Shown: positions 43,950-53,383 of the stretch, piece after piece
Position numbering within the stretch: the first letter of the stretch is position 1
Layout: each line of letters begins with the position of its first letter
The notes under the pieces: model-generated
The model's database searches: none
What the model was told of the DNA's origin: nothing
The model's input: only the letters and a program-made list of their open reading frames with translations
Assembly: GCF_018069565.1 (NCBI RefSeq)
Contig: NZ_JAGPNL010000002.1
Span: forward strand, 62,001-126,000
Direction of reading: 5' to 3'
Length of the DNA: 64,000 nt
DNA from: Streptomyces tagetis
Lineage (GTDB): Bacteria; Actinomycetota; Actinomycetes; Streptomycetales; Streptomycetaceae
Program-made: the position numbers and the translations under genes

Positions 43950-45812
43950 ATGACGACCAGGCTCCGCAGCGATCTGGAGGCCGGCACCTCCCGCTGGGCC
44001 GTACGCAGGGCCGAATGGCGCTCCCTGGGCATCACCGACGAGGAGATGGCCCGGCCGAAGATCGCCATCGTCAACTCCTCGTCCGACCTGGCCGCCTGCT
44101 TCGCCCACCTCGACGGCATCGTGCCGGTGCTCAAGCAGGCCGTCCGCGACGCGGGCGGACTGCCCTTCGAGATACGCACCGTCGCCCCGTCCGACTTCGT
44201 CACCAGCGCCGGCGCGGGCGGCCGGTACGTCCTGCCCACCCGCGACCTCATCGTCAACGACATCGAGGTGGTCGTCGAGGGTGCCCTGCTCGACGGCATG
44301 GTCTGCCTCAGCTCCTGCGACAAGACCGGCCCCGCCCACATCATGGCGGGCGGCCGGCTCGACGTGCCCACCCTGCTCGTCGCCTGCGGCTACCAGCGCA
44401 GCGCCCTGCACGAGGACGGCGGCCCCGACATCGAGGACGTCTTCCTGCACGCCGGGCACACCGCCCTGGGTCGCACCTCCGCCGAGGACCTGCTCGCCAT
44501 GTCCGAGAGCGCCATCCGGGGCCCCGGCGTCTGCGCCGGCATGGGCACCGCCAACACCATGCACATGGCCGCCGAGGCGCTCGGCATGACCCTGCCCGGC
44601 ACCACCCCGACCCGGGCCAACGGCACGGTGATGTGGGAGGCCGTCCACGCGGCCGGCCGCCGCATCGTGGAGATGGTGCGCGAGGGGCTGACCGCCCGTA
44701 CCGTGCTCACCCCGGCCGCGATCCGCAACGCCGTCACCGTGATGCTCGCCGTCGGCGGTTCGATCAACTCCGTCAAGCACCTCCAGGCCATCGCCGTGGA
44801 GGCCGGACTCGACGTGGACGTGTGGCGGACGTACGAGGAACTGGCCGACCGGGTCCCCGTTGTCACCGCCGTACGCCCCAACGGGCCCCACCTCATCGAG
44901 GAACTGGACGACGCGGGCGGCACCCGGGGGGTCCTGCGTACCCTCGCCCCGCTGCTCGACACCGGCACCGTCGGCGTCACCGGCCGCCCCCTCGCCGAGC
45001 TGATCGCCGAGGCGCCGGAACCGGACCCGACGTACGTCCGCCCTTTGCAGGAACCTTTCTCCACGCGGCCGTCCGTCGTCGTCCTCCGTGGCTCCCTCGC
45101 CGCGGACGGGGCGATCGTCAAACTGCCCGTCGACGAGGAACGCCCCCTGCGCTTCCGCGGCCCGGCCCGCTGCTACCCCTCCCGGGAAGCCGCCGTCGAG
45201 GGGCTCGCCGCCGGGGAGGTGCGCGAGGGCGAGGTCGTCGTCCTGCGCGGGATGGGACTGCACGGCGGACCCGGCATGGCCATGGCCTCCGCGTTCGTGT
45301 TCGCCCTCGACGGCGCCGGCCTCGGCGAGAAGGTCGCCGTGGTCACCGACGGCCAGCTCTCCGGCCTGGTCAACAAGGGCATCGTGGTCGGCGAGGTCGC
45401 GCCCGAGGCCGCCGTCGGCGGCCCGCTCGGCCGGGTCAGGGACGGTGACGTCATCACCATCGACCTCACCACCCGCACCGTCGACCTGGAGGTCGACCCG
45501 GACGTCCTCGCCGGCCGCGAGACCGCCCCGGCGGAGACCGTCCGGACGCCGGGCTGGCTCGCCGCGTACGACCGGACCGTCACCAGCCCCGCCTGCGGCG
45601 CCGTCCTGGCCCGCCCGGAGTGCGGCACCGCATGCGGGACCCCTGCCGGGCGCACCCCCGACCCCGACCCGGCCGCCGGGCCGAGCCTCGACCGCACCCC
45701 CGACCCCGACCCCGCCGCCGGACGGACCCCCGATCCGGCCGCCGGGCCCACCCCCGACCCCGACCCCGCCCCCGGGCGGACCCCCGCCCCCACCCCCGGA
45801 GGCGCCAGATGA
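43950..45812 (+). CDS. IlvD/EDD-family dehydratase with Pro-Asp-rich tail
   Basis: Fe-S dehydratase of 620 residues related to dihydroxy-acid and sugar-acid dehydratases. The cluster cysteines appear in AACFAHLDGIV, LSSCDKTGPAHIMA and GPGVCAGMGTANTMHMAA, and the C-terminal domain has MGLHGGPGMAMASAFVF and DGQLSGLVNKGIVVGEVAPE. The last 50-odd residues are a repetitive tail of T-P-D-P-D-P-A-A-G units not usual in the family. It starts 2 bases after the binding-protein stop and overlaps the first permease. The operon context points to a hydroxy-acid substrate rather than branched-chain amino acid synthesis. Confidence 0.9.
   Translation: MTTRLRSDLEAGTSRWAVRRAEWRSLGITDEEMARPKIAIVNSSSDLAACFAHLDGIVPVLKQAVRDAGGLPFEIRTVAPSDFVTSAGAGGRYVLPTRDLIVNDIEVVVEGALLDGMVCLSSCDKTGPAHIMAGGRLDVPTLLVACGYQRSALHEDGGPDIEDVFLHAGHTALGRTSAEDLLAMSESAIRGPGVCAGMGTANTMHMAAEALGMTLPGTTPTRANGTVMWEAVHAAGRRIVEMVREGLTARTVLTPAAIRNAVTVMLAVGGSINSVKHLQAIAVEAGLDVDVWRTYEELADRVPVVTAVRPNGPHLIEELDDAGGTRGVLRTLAPLLDTGTVGVTGRPLAELIAEAPEPDPTYVRPLQEPFSTRPSVVVLRGSLAADGAIVKLPVDEERPLRFRGPARCYPSREAAVEGLAAGEVREGEVVVLRGMGLHGGPGMAMASAFVFALDGAGLGEKVAVVTDGQLSGLVNKGIVVGEVAPEAAVGGPLGRVRDGDVITIDLTTRTVDLEVDPDVLAGRETAPAETVRTPGWLAAYDRTVTSPACGAVLARPECGTACGTPAGRTPDPDPAAGPSLDRTPDPDPAAGRTPDPAAGPTPDPDPAPGRTPAPTPGGAR
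45655..45800 (+). repeat. C-terminal Pro/Asp/Thr repeat coding region of the dehydratase
   Basis: Irregular repeats built on CCCCCGACCCCGAC encode T-P-D-P-D-P-A-A-G-like units until the ATG of the next gene. They lie outside the catalytic fold. Confidence 0.75.
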
Positions 45813-46645
45813 CCGCACTCGACACCGCCCCGCCGGGCCAGGCACCGCCCGTCACCACCCCGCGCCCGCGCGGGCGCCGGCCGCGCGTCGCCCCCTTCGT
45901 CGGGATCGCCGTCGCCGCGCTGATCGCCGAGATCGTCCCGCGCACCGGCGTGATCGCCGACGGCGTGCTGCCACCGCTCAGTTCCGTCGTCGCCGAACTC
46001 GTCAGCGAGGCCGGCGAGGCCACCCTGTGGCAGGCCCTCGGCCGCACCCTGCGCACCTGGGCCATCGGCCTCACCGCCGCCGTCGTCGCCGGGGTCGCCG
46101 CCGGACTCCTCATCGGACTCGTGCCCGTGCTCCGCGCGGTCACCGCCTCCACCGTCGAGTTCCTGCGGCCCATCCCCTCGGTGGCGCTCATCCCGGCGGT
46201 CATCCTCATCTTCGGCACCGACTTCGAGTCCGGCGTCGTCCTCATCGTCTACGCCGGCTTCTGGCAGGTGCTCGTCCAGGTCCTCTACGGCATCCAGGAC
46301 GTCGACCCGGTCACCTACGACACCGCCCGCTCCTACCGCTTCGGGCTCCGCGCCCGCGTCCTGCACGTCGTCTGGCCCACCACGCTGCCCTTCGTCTTCA
46401 CCGGGATCAGACTCGCCGCCTCGGTCGCCCTCGTCCTCGCCATCACCGGCGAACTCGTCATCGGCACCCCCGGCATCGGGCAGCTCATCTCCGTGGCGCA
46501 GAGCAGCGGCGCCACCACCCGGATGTTCGCCCTCGTCCTGCTCACCGGCCTCCTCGGGACGCTGGTCAACGTCGGCTTCCGGTACGCGGAGCGGGCCGCG
46601 CTCGGCTGGCACCCCTCCGTCCGGCGATCGGAGAACGCCCGATGA
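45809..46645 (+). CDS. ABC transporter permease (SsuC/TauC-like) 1
   Basis: Membrane subunit of 278 residues with about six helices. The EAA loop is read from the segment YDTARSYRFGLRARVLHVV and WPTTLPFVFTGIRLAASVAL. It forms a heterodimeric channel with the next gene's product. ATGA overlap with the dehydratase gene; Pro/Arg-rich N-terminal tail before the first helix. Confidence 0.92.
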   Translation: MTALDTAPPGQAPPVTTPRPRGRRPRVAPFVGIAVAALIAEIVPRTGVIADGVLPPLSSVVAELVSEAGEATLWQALGRTLRTWAIGLTAAVVAGVAAGLLIGLVPVLRAVTASTVEFLRPIPSVALIPAVILIFGTDFESGVVLIVYAGFWQVLVQVLYGIQDVDPVTYDTARSYRFGLRARVLHVVWPTTLPFVFTGIRLAASVALVLAITGELVIGTPGIGQLISVAQSSGATTRMFALVLLTGLLGTLVNVGFRYAERAALGWHPSVRRSENAR

Positions 46646-47418
46646 GCCTCCTGCGCCGCACCCTGCTCGCCCTCGGCCTGCCCGCCGCGCTCGTCGCCCT
46701 GTGGTGGGTGACCAGCGCCGGCAGCACCAGCTACTACTTCCCGCCGCTGCCGGAGATCCTCGACCAGTTCGGCCGCCTCTGGCTCTCCAGCCGGTTCACC
46801 GCCGACGTCGTCCCCAGCATGCTCCGGCTCCTCGCCGGGTTCACCGTCTCCGCCGTGCTCGGCGTGGCCCTGGGCGTCGCCCTCGGCCTCACCGACGCGC
46901 TGCGCCGCGGCGCCGAACCGGTCCTGGAGTTCGTCCGGGCCGTGCCGCCCACCGTGCTCGTCCCGGTCATCGCCATCGTCGCCGGCATCGGCGACGGCTC
47001 CAAGACGCTGGTCATCGTCTCCGGCTGCGTCTGGCCGGTCCTGCTGAACACCGTCGAGGGCGTCCGCGCCGCCGACGAGGTCATGGTCGACACCTGCCGC
47101 GTCTACGGCGTCCACGGCACCGCCCGGCTGCGCCATCTGGTGCTCCCCGCCGCCGCCCCGCAGATCGCGGCCGGACTGCGGCAGTCCCTGTCCATCGGGC
47201 TGATCCTCATGGTCATCGGCGAGATGTTCGCCGCGACCAACGGACTCGGCTTCAGCATCGTGCAGTTCCAGCGGACCTTCGCGATCCCCCAGATGTGGAG
47301 CGGCATCATCCTGCTCGGCCTCATCGGGTTCGTCCTGTCCGCGTTGTTCACCGTCGTCGAGAAGCGGGCCCTGCGCTGGTACCTGGGCCTGCGCGAGTCG
47401 CAGAGGAGGAACGGCTGA
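46642..47418 (+). CDS. ABC transporter permease (SsuC/TauC-like) 2
   Basis: Second membrane subunit, 258 residues, with a hydrophobic N-terminus (LLALGLPAALVALWWVTSAG), about six helices and the EAA-loop-like segment VDTCRVYGVHGTARLRHLVL followed by PAAAPQIAAGLRQSLS. ATGA overlap with permease 1 and TGATG junction to the ATPase. Confidence 0.92.
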   Translation: MSLLRRTLLALGLPAALVALWWVTSAGSTSYYFPPLPEILDQFGRLWLSSRFTADVVPSMLRLLAGFTVSAVLGVALGVALGLTDALRRGAEPVLEFVRAVPPTVLVPVIAIVAGIGDGSKTLVIVSGCVWPVLLNTVEGVRAADEVMVDTCRVYGVHGTARLRHLVLPAAAPQIAAGLRQSLSIGLILMVIGEMFAATNGLGFSIVQFQRTFAIPQMWSGIILLGLIGFVLSALFTVVEKRALRWYLGLRESQRRNG

Positions 47419-48218
47419 TGACCGAGATGGTCACCGTCAAGGGCCTCAACAAGGTGTACGAGTCCACCGGCCGCCGCGTCGAGGCGATCGGCGACATCAC
47501 CTTCGCCGTCGCCCGGGGCGAGTTCGCCTGCATCGTCGGCCCGTCCGGCGCGGGCAAGACCACCCTGCTCAAATGCCTCGCCGGACTCCTCGCCCCCACC
47601 GCGGGCGAGGTCCGGATCGACGGCACCCCCGTCACCGGGCCCCCGCCCGGCATGGCCGTCGTCTTCCAGGAGTACGGGCGCAGCCTCTTCCCCTGGAAGA
47701 CCGTGCGGCAGAACATCGACCTGCCGCTGCGCCAGAAGAAACTGCCCCGGGACCGGCGCGAGAAGCTGGTCACCGAGTCCCTCGCGGCCGTCGGCCTCGC
47801 CGACGCCGGCGACTCCTACTCGTGGCAGCTCTCCGGCGGCATGCAGCAGCGCGTCGCCATCGCCCGCGCCATCGCGTACGAACCGCAGGTGCTGCTCATG
47901 GACGAGCCGTTCGCCGCCGTCGACGCGCAGACCCGCGCCGACCTCGAAGACCTCGTACGCTCCCTGTGGCGGTCCCTCGGCATCACCACCCTCTTCGTCA
48001 CCCACGACATCGACGAGGCCGTCTACCTCGGCGAACGCGTCCTCGTCCTGTCGGCCTCGCCCACCCACGTCCTCGACGACGTACGCATCGGCCTGCCCGC
48101 CGACCGCGACCAGGTCACCAGCCGCTCCACCCCCGAGTTCGCGGCCCTGCGCGCCCGGGTCCACCGCGGCATCCAGGACGCCAAGGCCGGCCGCCGCGGC
48201 ACGGGAGCCGCCGCATGA
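47418..48218 (+). CDS. ABC transporter ATPase (SsuB/TauB-like)
   Basis: Nucleotide-binding subunit of 266 residues. It has the Walker A GPSGAGKTT, Q-loop FQEYGRSLFPW, signature LSGGMQQRVAIARAIA, Walker B VLLMDEPFAAVD and H-loop VTHDID. It powers uptake together with the two permeases and the lipoprotein encoded upstream. Confidence 0.95.
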   Translation: MTEMVTVKGLNKVYESTGRRVEAIGDITFAVARGEFACIVGPSGAGKTTLLKCLAGLLAPTAGEVRIDGTPVTGPPPGMAVVFQEYGRSLFPWKTVRQNIDLPLRQKKLPRDRREKLVTESLAAVGLADAGDSYSWQLSGGMQQRVAIARAIAYEPQVLLMDEPFAAVDAQTRADLEDLVRSLWRSLGITTLFVTHDIDEAVYLGERVLVLSASPTHVLDDVRIGLPADRDQVTSRSTPEFAALRARVHRGIQDAKAGRRGTGAAA

Positions 48219-49015
48219 GCGCCCACACGGACGAAGGCTCCGGCACCCCCGTCCTGCTCTCCGCCTCGCTCGGCACCACCGCGGCGATGTGGGCACCCCA
48301 GCGCGAACGCCTGCGCGACGAGTACCGCGTGATCGCCTACGACCACCGAGGCCACGGCGACTCCCCGGCGCCGCCCGGACCGTACCGGCTCGCCGGCCTC
48401 GTCGACGACGCCCTGGCCCTGCTCGACACCCTGGGCATCGACTCCGCCCACGTCGTCGGCGTCAGCCTCGGCGGCACCGTCGGACTCGCGCTGGCCGCCG
48501 GCCACCCCGACCGGGTGCGCAGCCTCGTCACCGTCAACTCGCCCGTCGTCGCCGACGACCCGGAGTTCTGGCGCGACCGCGCCGCCGCCGTCCGCGCCCA
48601 GGGCATGACCGTCGCCACCGGCGGCCTGCTCGGCCGCTGGTACGCGCCCGAGGCCGCCGCCGCGCCCACCGCGCTGATGACGGAGACCGTCGCCGGCGTC
48701 GGACGGCTCGACCCCGAGGGGTACGCCGCCTGCTGCGAGGCCATCGCCGGCATCGACCTGCGCGAACGGCTCGCCGACGTCCGCTGCCCCGTCCTCGCCG
48801 TCAACGGCCTGGCCGACGCCGTCGTCCCCGCCCACCACGCCCACACCATCGCCGCCCGCGTGCCCGGCGCCCGCCACCTCGCCCTGCCCGGCGCCGGACA
48901 CCTGCTCACCCAGGAAATCCCCGACCGGCTGCACACCCTGCTCACCGAGCACTGGACCGGGCCGGACCAGGACCCGGCAGCCACCGGGCCGACCCACCGA
49001 GAGGACGTCACGTGA
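48215..49015 (+). CDS. Alpha/beta hydrolase (enol-lactonase-like)
   Basis: A 266-residue hydrolase with YDHRGHGDSPAPPGPY, the nucleophile elbow GVSLGGT, the acid in LAVNGLADAVVPAHH and the His in PGAGHLLTQEIP. The plan resembles 3-oxoadipate enol-lactone hydrolase (PcaD). In this operon a lactone- or ester-opening step is likely, but its substrate cannot be named. ATGA overlaps on both sides. Confidence 0.9.
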   Translation: MSAHTDEGSGTPVLLSASLGTTAAMWAPQRERLRDEYRVIAYDHRGHGDSPAPPGPYRLAGLVDDALALLDTLGIDSAHVVGVSLGGTVGLALAAGHPDRVRSLVTVNSPVVADDPEFWRDRAAAVRAQGMTVATGGLLGRWYAPEAAAAPTALMTETVAGVGRLDPEGYAACCEAIAGIDLRERLADVRCPVLAVNGLADAVVPAHHAHTIAARVPGARHLALPGAGHLLTQEIPDRLHTLLTEHWTGPDQDPAATGPTHREDVT

Positions 49016-50355
49016 CCGCCTACGTCACCGAACCCACCCGCAGGACCCCGGTGCTGGGCGAATGGGAGGTCGTCGTCCTCGGCGGCGGCCCCGCCGGACT
49101 CGCCGCCGCCACCGCCGCCGCCCGCGCCGGACGCACCACCCTGCTCGTGGAGAAGAGCGGCTACCTCGGCGGCGCCGGGACCGGCGGCGGACTCTCCACC
49201 TTCTGCGGCATGTACTCCAACGTCCACGGCGAACACGTCCTGACCGTGCGCGGCCACGCCACCGAACTGCTCGAACGCATCGACCGGCTCGGCGGACTGC
49301 GCGCCCCCCACCTCTCCTTCGGCGACCGCATCCAGGCCCAGGCGTACGACATCCCCGCCTACCGCAGCGCCGCCGACGACCAGGTGCTCTCCTCCGGGGC
49401 CCAACTCCTCTACCACGCCTTCGCGGTCGGCGCCGTCACCGGCGAGACCACCGTGGACGGGATCGTCGTCGAGTCCAAGTCCGGCCGCGGCGTCCTGCGC
49501 GCCGGGATGGTCATCGACTGCTCCGGCGACGGCGACCTCCTCGCCTGGACCGGCACCGCCCACGAGAAGGCCGACCCGCACGGCACCATGCTCTACCCGT
49601 CCACCATGTTCCGCATCAACGCCGTGGACGACGAGCGCGCCGGGCCCGCCTGGAAGATCCTGCCCCGCCTCATGGACGAGGCCGTCGCCGCGGGCAGGCC
49701 CCGCTTCCCCCGCCGCGGCGCCATCGTCCGCCCCCAGCGCGACGCCATCGAGTGGCGGGCCAACGCCACCCAACTGCGCAACCCGGACGGCAGCGCCGTG
49801 GACGGCACCGACGTCTGGCAGCTCACCCACGGAGAGGTCCAGGGCCGCGCCCAGGCCCAGGAGGTCTTCGGCTTCATCCGGGAGAACCTCCCCGGCTTCG
49901 AAGGCGCCTACATCGTCGACATCGGCCCCGAGATCGGCATCCGGGAGACCCGCCGCCTGATCGGGCGGTACCTGCTCACCGAGGAGGACGTCCGCTCCTG
50001 CGCCCGCTTCGAGGACTCCATCGGCCTCAACGGCTGGCCCGTGGAGGCCCACGTCGACGGAGACCTCGACATCCGCTGGCCCTACGGCGACGACCCGGTC
50101 GGCTACAACCAACTGCCCTACCGCATGCTCGTCCCCTCCGAAGGCCCCGGGAACCTGCTCGTCGCCGGACGGTGCGCCTCGATGACCCACGACGGCCAGT
50201 CCGCCGCCCGGGTCGCCGGCCCCTGCTTCGCCATGGGCCAGGCCGCCGGCACCGCCGCCCACCTCGCCCTCAAGGACCGCGTGAGCGCCGCCGACGTCGA
50301 CGTCACGGCCCTGCGCGCCGAACTCGAAGCGGAAGGAGCGTGTCTGACGCTGTGA
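49012..50355 (+). CDS. FAD-dependent oxidoreductase (FAD_oxidored type)
   Basis: A 447-residue flavoprotein. It begins with the Rossmann motif EVVVLGGGPAGLAAATAAAR, has VIDCSGDGDLLAWTGTA and ends with the second FAD contact LLVAGRCASMTHDGQSAAR. It belongs to the broad FAD-dependent group that includes amine and hydroxy-acid dehydrogenases. The role in the operon is oxidation of the imported compound or an intermediate. GTG start overlapping the hydrolase stop. Confidence 0.88.
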   Translation: MTAYVTEPTRRTPVLGEWEVVVLGGGPAGLAAATAAARAGRTTLLVEKSGYLGGAGTGGGLSTFCGMYSNVHGEHVLTVRGHATELLERIDRLGGLRAPHLSFGDRIQAQAYDIPAYRSAADDQVLSSGAQLLYHAFAVGAVTGETTVDGIVVESKSGRGVLRAGMVIDCSGDGDLLAWTGTAHEKADPHGTMLYPSTMFRINAVDDERAGPAWKILPRLMDEAVAAGRPRFPRRGAIVRPQRDAIEWRANATQLRNPDGSAVDGTDVWQLTHGEVQGRAQAQEVFGFIRENLPGFEGAYIVDIGPEIGIRETRRLIGRYLLTEEDVRSCARFEDSIGLNGWPVEAHVDGDLDIRWPYGDDPVGYNQLPYRMLVPSEGPGNLLVAGRCASMTHDGQSAARVAGPCFAMGQAAGTAAHLALKDRVSAADVDVTALRAELEAEGACLTL

Positions 50356-50362
50356 GGACGAC

Positions 50363-51649
50363 ATGCAACTGAGCCCCGCCGACGAACGCATGCTGGCCGG
50401 CGACCACGGCCCCGCCGTCGCCGCCGCCCTCGACCTGCTCGTACGCTACGGCGACCTGATGGGCGCCGAACGGCTCGTCGACACCGACAACGTGTGCGGC
50501 GCCAACATCTTCGGACCGCGCCACGCCCGCGTCCTGGGCACCACCGACCCGGCCGCGCTCTTCTCCCGCTTCTCGCTCGACCTGGACGCCACGGTGGACG
50601 TCCCCCCGTTCCGCGCCCACAGTTGCCAGCTCATCGGGCCCCGGGACCGGGACCGGTGGGACCTCCAGGGCATCACCCCGGACGACGCCGCCGCCATGGA
50701 CGACAGCGAGCGCTACCTCGCCGAGAAGGGCGTCGACCTGCTCTCCACCTGCACGCCCTACCAGGTGGGCAACGTCCCCCGGTACGGCGAGCACTGCGCC
50801 TGGATGGAGTCCTCCGCCGTCGTCTACATCAACTCGGTCCTCGGGGCCCGCACCAACACCGAGGGCCGCGAGTCCTCGGCCGCCTCCATGCTCACCGGCC
50901 GCACCCCGTACTGCGGTTACCACCTGGACGCGCACCGCCGCGCCACGCACCTCGTCGACGTCCGGCACCCGGTGCGCACCACCGAGGACTGGAACGTCCT
51001 CGGCTACTGGGTGGGCCGCCAGGTGCAGGACGCCGTCCCCGTCCTCACCGGGCCGGGGCTGACCGGCGCGACCGGGGTGCCGACCCCGGTGCAGCTCAAG
51101 CAGTTCGGCGCCGCCGCGGCCTCCTCCGGCGACGTCGAGATGTTCCACCTGCCCGGGGTCACCCCCGAGGCCAGGACGGTGCCGGAGGCGCTGGGCGGCC
51201 GGGAACCCGCCGCCGTCTCCGTCTACGACGCCGGGGCACGCGCCGCCACCGTCGCCTCGCTCTGCCGCACGGCCACCGACCGCGACGTCGACTTCGTCAT
51301 GATCGGCTGCCCGCACGCGTCGCTGGAGCAGGTACGCGAGGTCGCCCGGCTGCTGGAGGGCCGCCGCCTCGCCGACTCCACCGCCCTGTGGGTCTTCACC
51401 CCCCGCGCGCTGCGCACGGTCGCCGAACGCAGCGGCTACGTCGCCGCCATCGAGAAGGCCGGCGCCCGCGTCCTGTCCGACACCTGCCCCGCGATCGGGC
51501 AGTTCCTGCCCCCGGGCACCCGCGTCTTCGCCACCGACTCCGCCAAGCAGGCCCACTACCTGCCCGCGATCATGGGCGTCCAGGGCTGGTTCGGTTCCGT
51601 GCGGACCTGTGTCACCGCCGCACTCGACGGGCGGTGGCCCGATGCCTGA
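50363..51649 (+). CDS. Aconitase X large subunit
   Basis: A 428-residue catalytic subunit of aconitase X (AcnX). It has the N-terminal LSPADERMLAGDHGPAVAAA, the Cys-containing STCTPYQVGNVPRYGEHCAW, ESSAVVYINSVLGARTNTEG, and Cys residues in VMIGCPHAS and LSDTCPAIGQ. Known AcnX enzymes dehydrate cis-3-hydroxyproline in bacteria or mevalonate 5-phosphate in archaea. The small subunit is encoded separately just downstream. The substrate here is open. Confidence 0.9.
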   Translation: MQLSPADERMLAGDHGPAVAAALDLLVRYGDLMGAERLVDTDNVCGANIFGPRHARVLGTTDPAALFSRFSLDLDATVDVPPFRAHSCQLIGPRDRDRWDLQGITPDDAAAMDDSERYLAEKGVDLLSTCTPYQVGNVPRYGEHCAWMESSAVVYINSVLGARTNTEGRESSAASMLTGRTPYCGYHLDAHRRATHLVDVRHPVRTTEDWNVLGYWVGRQVQDAVPVLTGPGLTGATGVPTPVQLKQFGAAAASSGDVEMFHLPGVTPEARTVPEALGGREPAAVSVYDAGARAATVASLCRTATDRDVDFVMIGCPHASLEQVREVARLLEGRRLADSTALWVFTPRALRTVAERSGYVAAIEKAGARVLSDTCPAIGQFLPPGTRVFATDSAKQAHYLPAIMGVQGWFGSVRTCVTAALDGRWPDA

Positions 51650-52049
51650 GCTGCTGCGGGGACGGGGGGTCGTCGCCGGCCGGGCGAGCGGACCGGCGCT
51701 GGTCTGCACGGCACCCGTCTCCGGCTGGGGCGGCATCGACCCGGCGACCGGCACCATCGTGGAGAACGGCCACCCCCAGCACGGCCGGAGCGTCGCCGGT
51801 ACGGTCCTCGTCGTGCCCGGCGCCAAGGGCTCGTCCGGCTGGTCGGGCCAGTTCCACCTGGCCAAACTCCTGGGCACGGCACCCCTGGCCATCGTGTTCG
51901 GCCACATGAACAGCAAACTGGCCCTCGGGCTCGCCGTCCTGCGCGTCCCGGCGGTGACCGGCCTGGCCACCGCCGGGGCGATCCGCACGGGGGACGGGCT
52001 GGAGGTGGACGGCACCGCCGGCACCGTACTGATCCGAAGGGAAGGCTGA
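51642..52049 (+). CDS. Aconitase X small (swivel, DUF126) subunit
   Basis: A 135-residue swivelling-domain subunit that pairs with the large AcnX protein. It shows RGVVAGRASGPALV, ENGHPQHGRSVAGTVLVVPG and GAKGSSGWSGQF, the last holding the conserved Ser. The ATG at 51642 overlaps the end of the large-subunit gene by 8 bases. Confidence 0.9.
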   Translation: MPELLRGRGVVAGRASGPALVCTAPVSGWGGIDPATGTIVENGHPQHGRSVAGTVLVVPGAKGSSGWSGQFHLAKLLGTAPLAIVFGHMNSKLALGLAVLRVPAVTGLATAGAIRTGDGLEVDGTAGTVLIRREG

Positions 52050-52051
52050 CC

Positions 52052-52870
52052 ATGGACACGCTGCGCATCGACGGACGGGTGGTCCTGGTGACCGGCGCCG
52101 CCGCGGGCATCGGCCACGAGATCGCCCGCGCCTGCGCGGCCGAGGGCGCCGTCGTCCACCTCGCCGACGTGGCGGACACGGTCCACGAGGCGGCGGCGGG
52201 AATGACCGGCCTCCGGGCGGCCGTCGCCCACGTGTGCGACGTGACCGACCCGGAGGCGGTGCGCCGCCTCGTCGACGACGTGATCGCCGCCTCCGGCCGC
52301 CTCGACGTGGCCTACCTCAACGCGGGCGTCAACGGCGTCCCCTCGCCGCTCCAGCCCGGCGGCGCCATCGACGACCTGCCCTTCGCGGACTGGCGCCGGG
52401 TCCTCGACGTCAACCTCGACGGCCTCTTCCACTGCCTCCAGCGGTGCGCCGGGGTCATGAAGGCCCAGCGGTCCGGCAGCATCGTCGTCACCGCCTCCAC
52501 GGCGGGCCTGCGCGCGGAGCCCCGCGTCAGCTACCCGTACGTGGTCTCCAAGGCCGCGGTCCTGGGCCTCGTCCGCCAAGCCGCCCTGGAACTCGCCCGG
52601 TTCGGCGTCCGCGTCAACGCCCTCGCGCCGGGCCCCGTGGTCACCGGCATCGGCGGCCCCGGCCCGCGCCCCGCCGCCGCCGTCGCCGCCTGGGAGGACT
52701 CCGTGCCGATGCGCCGCTGGGGCACGCCGGCCGACCTCACCGGACTGGCGCTCCTCCTCGCCTCGGACGCGTCGGGCTGGATGACCGGCGGCACCTACGT
52801 CGCCGACGGCGGCGCCACCGCCCTGACCCAGGTCCTCAGCGACACCCTGCCGGGGCCGGACGAGGGATGA
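52052..52870 (+). CDS. SDR-family oxidoreductase
   Basis: Short-chain dehydrogenase of 272 residues: TGAAAGIGHEIARACA, ADVADTVHEA (acidic residue suggests NAD), YLNAGVNGV in place of NNAG, TASTAGLRAEPRVS, and the catalytic YPYVVSKAAV. Last gene of the operon, 2 bases after the AcnX small subunit. It probably oxidises or reduces a hydroxy/keto intermediate. Confidence 0.93.
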   Translation: MDTLRIDGRVVLVTGAAAGIGHEIARACAAEGAVVHLADVADTVHEAAAGMTGLRAAVAHVCDVTDPEAVRRLVDDVIAASGRLDVAYLNAGVNGVPSPLQPGGAIDDLPFADWRRVLDVNLDGLFHCLQRCAGVMKAQRSGSIVVTASTAGLRAEPRVSYPYVVSKAAVLGLVRQAALELARFGVRVNALAPGPVVTGIGGPGPRPAAAVAAWEDSVPMRRWGTPADLTGLALLLASDASGWMTGGTYVADGGATALTQVLSDTLPGPDEG

Positions 52871-53104
52871 TCCCGCCCGGGGAGCCCCCTCCGGTTCCCC
52901 GCCTCGGCGGACCTGCCGGCGGCCTCGCGCCATCCCCGGAACCGTGCGCCGTGCCCTCACGGGCTCACCGAGTGGCGGCTCGCCAGAAGCCGGACCCCGG
53001 TCACGTACCCGATATCCGACTCCGGCGGGCCGCGGCGGGCTGCGGCGGGCAGGGCACGCCGGCCGGCGCGGTCGCGGCCCGGCCCTGTGCCCGTGTGCGC
53101 GGGT

Positions 53105-53383
53105 TCAGCCGGTGGGAATCCCGGCGCGGTTCCTTCTCCGGCGGGCGTGGATCTCGCACAGCGACACCGCGATGGCCGCGAGGACGAGGGGGAAGGCGAT
53201 GGCGTCGGCTATCCGGGTGACGCCGAAGGCACGCAGGAGGCCGGCGCCGAGCGCGATCAGGACGAGGGACAGGGGGAGGTATCCGCGCCACGCGGGAAGG
53301 TGCCGCATCCGGGCGACGGTGAGCGAGCACCAGAGCGTGAGGCAGAAGACCGTGATGCCCACGGCGGCGATGGCGATCGGCAT
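53105..53383 (-). CDS. Small membrane protein
   Basis: A 92-residue protein with about three hydrophobic segments: IAIAAVGITVFCLTLWCSL, GYLPLSLVLIALGAGLL and IADAIAFPLVLAAIAVSLCE, and a basic tail. No family recognised. The ATG at 53383 is favoured because the residues upstream are Arg/Pro-rich and uncharacteristic of a membrane protein start. Confidence 0.62.
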   Translation of the reverse strand: MPIAIAAVGITVFCLTLWCSLTVARMRHLPAWRGYLPLSLVLIALGAGLLRAFGVTRIADAIAFPLVLAAIAVSLCEIHARRRRNRAGIPTG

